In this document: one piece after another, positions 13,210 through 14,936 of the stretch
How positions within the stretch are numbered: the first letter of the stretch is position 1
How the letters are laid out: each line of letters starts with the position of its first letter
NCBI GenBank assembly: GCA_017456685.1
Contig: JAFTIV010000008.1
Location: forward strand, 1-14,936
DNA: 14,936 nucleotides
Origin: Clostridia bacterium
GTDB taxonomy: Bacteria; Bacillota; Clostridia; Oscillospirales; CAG-272
Reading direction: 5' to 3'
Program-made: the position numbers and the translations under genes
Notes under the pieces: generated by a model
Seen by the model: the letters and a program-made list of their open reading frames with translations, nothing else
What the model was told of the DNA's origin: nothing
The model's database searches: none

Positions 13210-13223
13210 CTTTTTATGCTTCC

Positions 13224-13264
13224 AAAAAAATGAAAAGCAAATCCCACTTGGGAATTTGCTTTTC
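13224..13264 (-). terminator. Intrinsic terminator after spoIVB
   Basis: On the minus strand, GAAAAGCAAA and TTTGCTTTTC pair, with TCCCA and TGGGA inside and one bulged T (13232-13264), followed by a seven-T run (13230-13224). It begins just after the spoIVB stop and would separate spoIVB from sigG transcription. Confidence 0.88.
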
Positions 13265-13270
13265 AAATTG

Positions 13271-14377
13271 CTATTTAAGCATATCAGGCATTGCCGAAAT
13301 CATATTTTCAATAAAAATTCCGTAGCCCTCAGTAGGACTGTTTATAAGAACATGAGTAACCGCACCTATAATTCTTCCATCTTGTATAATAGGAGAGCCA
13401 CTCATTCCTTGAACAATTCCACCTGTTTTTAAAAGTAGTCGAGGGTCTGTTACCTTAACTCGAAAATTTTTTATGCTTGATGAGGTTAAATCAATATCAC
13501 TTATTGAAATTTTGTATTTTTGAGGTCCATTGTCGTCAAGAGTGCACCAAATATAAGCCTCGCCCTCTTTTATTTCCTCCTTAGGGCAAAGATGAAGCTT
13601 GCCCTCGGGACAACTGATGGTGTTAAGAGCAATCGTTCCAAAAACACCGCTTGATGAGTTCCTTAAAAGAGAACCGATTTTCTTTGCATTAAGCATTCCT
13701 CTAAGCTCACCAGCAGTTCCTACCTGACCCTTGATAACACCGTTTATAGACGCACTCATTACAATGCCCTTTGAAAGAGAAACCAATCTTCCCGAGGTAG
13801 AGTCGCAAATACCATGCCCAAGTCCGCCAAAAGCCCCTGTTACAGGATTTATAAAGGTTATAGTGCCTATGCCAGAGGTCGAATCCTTGACGAAAATTCC
13901 CGTCTTGTAGCTTTGCTCCTCGCTTGAAAAAACAGGCTTGAAGGTAAAGCTAAGCGTTTCTCGCCCTCTTTCGACAGTTAAAGTGACACAATCACCACCG
14001 CGAGAGGAAACTAAAGAGGCAAAATCATCGATTGAATTGACAGGTGTACCATTTACCTCAGTAATTAAATCTCCTATGCGAATTCCTGCCTTGAATGCGA
14101 CAGAGGCATTTTCACCCTGAGTAGAGGAGAAGCCGACAACAGTAAGACCTCGTGAAATTATCTTTACACCAAACGGCATTCCGCCTGGATAAAGCTCAAT
14201 TTTTGAAATATCAGTGATTTTATCGCTTTGCACCTGCGAAACGAAGGAGTCGAGCGCGTTTGCCTTACCACGACTCGCCCAAGCATCCGTATAACCTACG
14301 GCAAGAGAAGGAATACTAAGCGCAAAAATCAACACAATAGCTAACAAAAATCGAGCAATAATTTTCGTAGCCTTCAT
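13271..14377 (-). CDS. spoIVB: SpoIVB sporulation peptidase
   Basis: SpoIVB is a serine peptidase secreted from the forespore into the intermembrane space, where in B. subtilis it triggers pro-SigK processing. The 368 residues show an N-terminal signal or anchor (about 6-27), a PDZ domain (about 75-147, with KAGIRIGDLITEVNGTPV) and an S55 peptidase domain with H188 in GLGHG and serines in GMSGSP (S326, S328) followed by IIGAVTHVL. Length is close to other SpoIVB proteins. AAAGGA lies 12 bases before the ATG, a rather long spacing. In many Firmicutes spoIVB precedes spo0A; here its downstream neighbour is sigG. Confidence 0.95.
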   Translation of the reverse strand: MKATKIIARFLLAIVLIFALSIPSLAVGYTDAWASRGKANALDSFVSQVQSDKITDISKIELYPGGMPFGVKIISRGLTVVGFSSTQGENASVAFKAGIRIGDLITEVNGTPVNSIDDFASLVSSRGGDCVTLTVERGRETLSFTFKPVFSSEEQSYKTGIFVKDSTSGIGTITFINPVTGAFGGLGHGICDSTSGRLVSLSKGIVMSASINGVIKGQVGTAGELRGMLNAKKIGSLLRNSSSGVFGTIALNTISCPEGKLHLCPKEEIKEGEAYIWCTLDDNGPQKYKISISDIDLTSSSIKNFRVKVTDPRLLLKTGGIVQGMSGSPIIQDGRIIGAVTHVLINSPTEGYGIFIENMISAMPDMLK

Positions 14378-14447
14378 TTAAATTTAATGTCCTTTCATAT
14401 TTGTTATATTTAATTTGTGTAGATAAATGCTTTTTATGTCTAACAAA

Positions 14448-14475
14448 ATTATAAGAAAAGTATATTAACTTCCAA
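14448..14475 (-). promoter_or_regulatory. Possible promoter for spoIVB
   Basis: On the minus strand, TTGGAA (14470-14475) and TATAAT (14448-14453) are 16 bases apart, about 70 bases before the spoIVB ATG. A SigF or SigG promoter was expected for this gene, but no convincing match was found, so this vegetative-type site is tentative. Confidence 0.4.
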
Positions 14476-14501
14476 GAAAAGCAGAAAAAATCATAACATA
14501 C

Positions 14502-14530
14502 TTGACTTTTCCAAGCAAAAAGCCTATAAT
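14502..14530 (+). promoter_or_regulatory. SigA-type promoter for the MarR gene
   Basis: -35 TTGACT (14502-14507), 17-base spacer, -10 TATAAT (14525-14530), 32 bases before the ATG. Confidence 0.85.
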
Positions 14531-14534
14531 TTAA

Positions 14535-14550
14535 TTAGTAAACTAACTAA
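14535..14550. promoter_or_regulatory. Candidate MarR operator
   Basis: TTAGT-AA-ACTAA forms a dyad at 14535-14546, followed at once by another ACTAA (14546-14550). It covers the expected transcription start, a typical place for autorepression by a MarR protein. Confidence 0.55.
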
Positions 14551-14562
14551 ACGAGGTGCAAA

Positions 14563-14936
14563 ATGAAGGTTGATGAGCTTGAATATTTGCGAAAAAATCA
14601 AAAAAGAACTACGATGGTAATAGCTAATCAGCTGTCAAAAGCATTCGAGGATTCTATGAATAAAATGGTAGAAAGCCCGATATTAAAGGAAAAAACTGCA
14701 AGAACTGCATTGATTTATCTATCATATAAAAACGGAGTAACTCAGCAGGAGCTTGTAAGAGTAACACAAATGAAGGGCTCAACCGTTAGCATTGCAATTT
14801 CAAACCTTGAAAAGCAGGGCTATGTCACAAAAGAAGCAAACGAATATGATATGCGCTCTGTAAAAATCTATATCACAAGCGAGGGAAGACGCCTTGCAAC
14901 ACAAATCGAAGCGGTTTTAAAGGATTTTGAAAAAAA
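14563..14936 (+). CDS. MarR family transcriptional regulator, 3' end outside the window
   Basis: About 124 codons are visible before the window ends. The first part is helical (MKVDELEYLRKNQKR...), followed by a winged helix: ARTALIYLSYKNGVTQQELVRVTQ (helix-turn-helix), MKGSTVSIAISNLEKQGYV (recognition helix), then the wing with DMRSVKIYITSEGRRLA, where the usual DRR reads DMR. MarR proteins are dimeric repressors that often respond to small molecules and control adjacent transport genes. The SD GAGG (14553-14556) is six bases before the ATG. What it controls beyond itself lies outside the window. Confidence 0.9.
   Translation, partial: MKVDELEYLRKNQKRTTMVIANQLSKAFEDSMNKMVESPILKEKTARTALIYLSYKNGVTQQELVRVTQMKGSTVSIAISNLEKQGYVTKEANEYDMRSVKIYITSEGRRLATQIEAVLKDFEK

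Overview
The window looks like chromosomal DNA from an AT-rich, Gram-positive, endospore-forming member of the Clostridia. The clearest markers are sigG and spoIVB (forespore sporulation genes), the lepB-rbgA-rnhB-yraN cluster next to rplS, yajC beside a TIGR04086-type membrane protein, and trmK beside a Nif3-family gene. Genus or species cannot be read from the sequence. Every complete gene appears intact except rnhB, whose 5' end lacks a usable start in frame.

Layout: (1) Positions 1-2541, minus strand, carry a tight operon lepB > rbgA > rnhB > yraN > start of a probable M19 dipeptidase that leaves the window. A strong SigA-type promoter sits at 2584-2612. (2) Positions 2678-3190, plus strand, carry rplS alone, with its own promoter, a structured leader and a terminator. 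(3) Positions 3189-4234, minus strand, carry yajC and a small four-helix membrane protein, separated by a hairpin that holds the second gene's Shine-Dalgarno (SD) sequence. (4) Positions 4292-9296, plus strand, carry an apparently leaderless RluA-type pseudouridine synthase, a membrane protein with a zinc-protease motif (DUF3810-like), murA behind a large hairpin, a DUF1858 protein, trmK and a Nif3-like gene. (5) Positions 9297-10663 carry an AT-rich palindromic spacer, a promoter with a palindrome on its -35 box, a ParA ATPase, and a small protein combining an AT-hook with a ribbon-helix-helix-like domain. (6) Positions 10662-12326 carry a FkbM methyltransferase and a HIT protein, divergent from overlapping promoters. 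(7) Positions 12395-14475, minus strand, carry spoIVB then sigG. (8) The right edge carries a truncated MarR-family gene with its promoter and probable operator.

Most genes are housekeeping: ribosome assembly and protein export on the left, cell-wall precursor synthesis and RNA modification in the middle, forespore development on the right. The accessory-looking element is the ParA/AT-hook-RHH pair. An ATPase with a small DNA binder next to an AT-rich array of palindromes resembles a plasmid-type partition cassette placed among chromosomal genes, and it is the best candidate here for an undescribed system. A second theme is control by RNA structure: the SDs of murA, sigG and the TIGR04086-type gene all lie inside predicted stems, and rplS has a structured leader. 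No tRNA, rRNA, CRISPR array or insertion sequence was seen.
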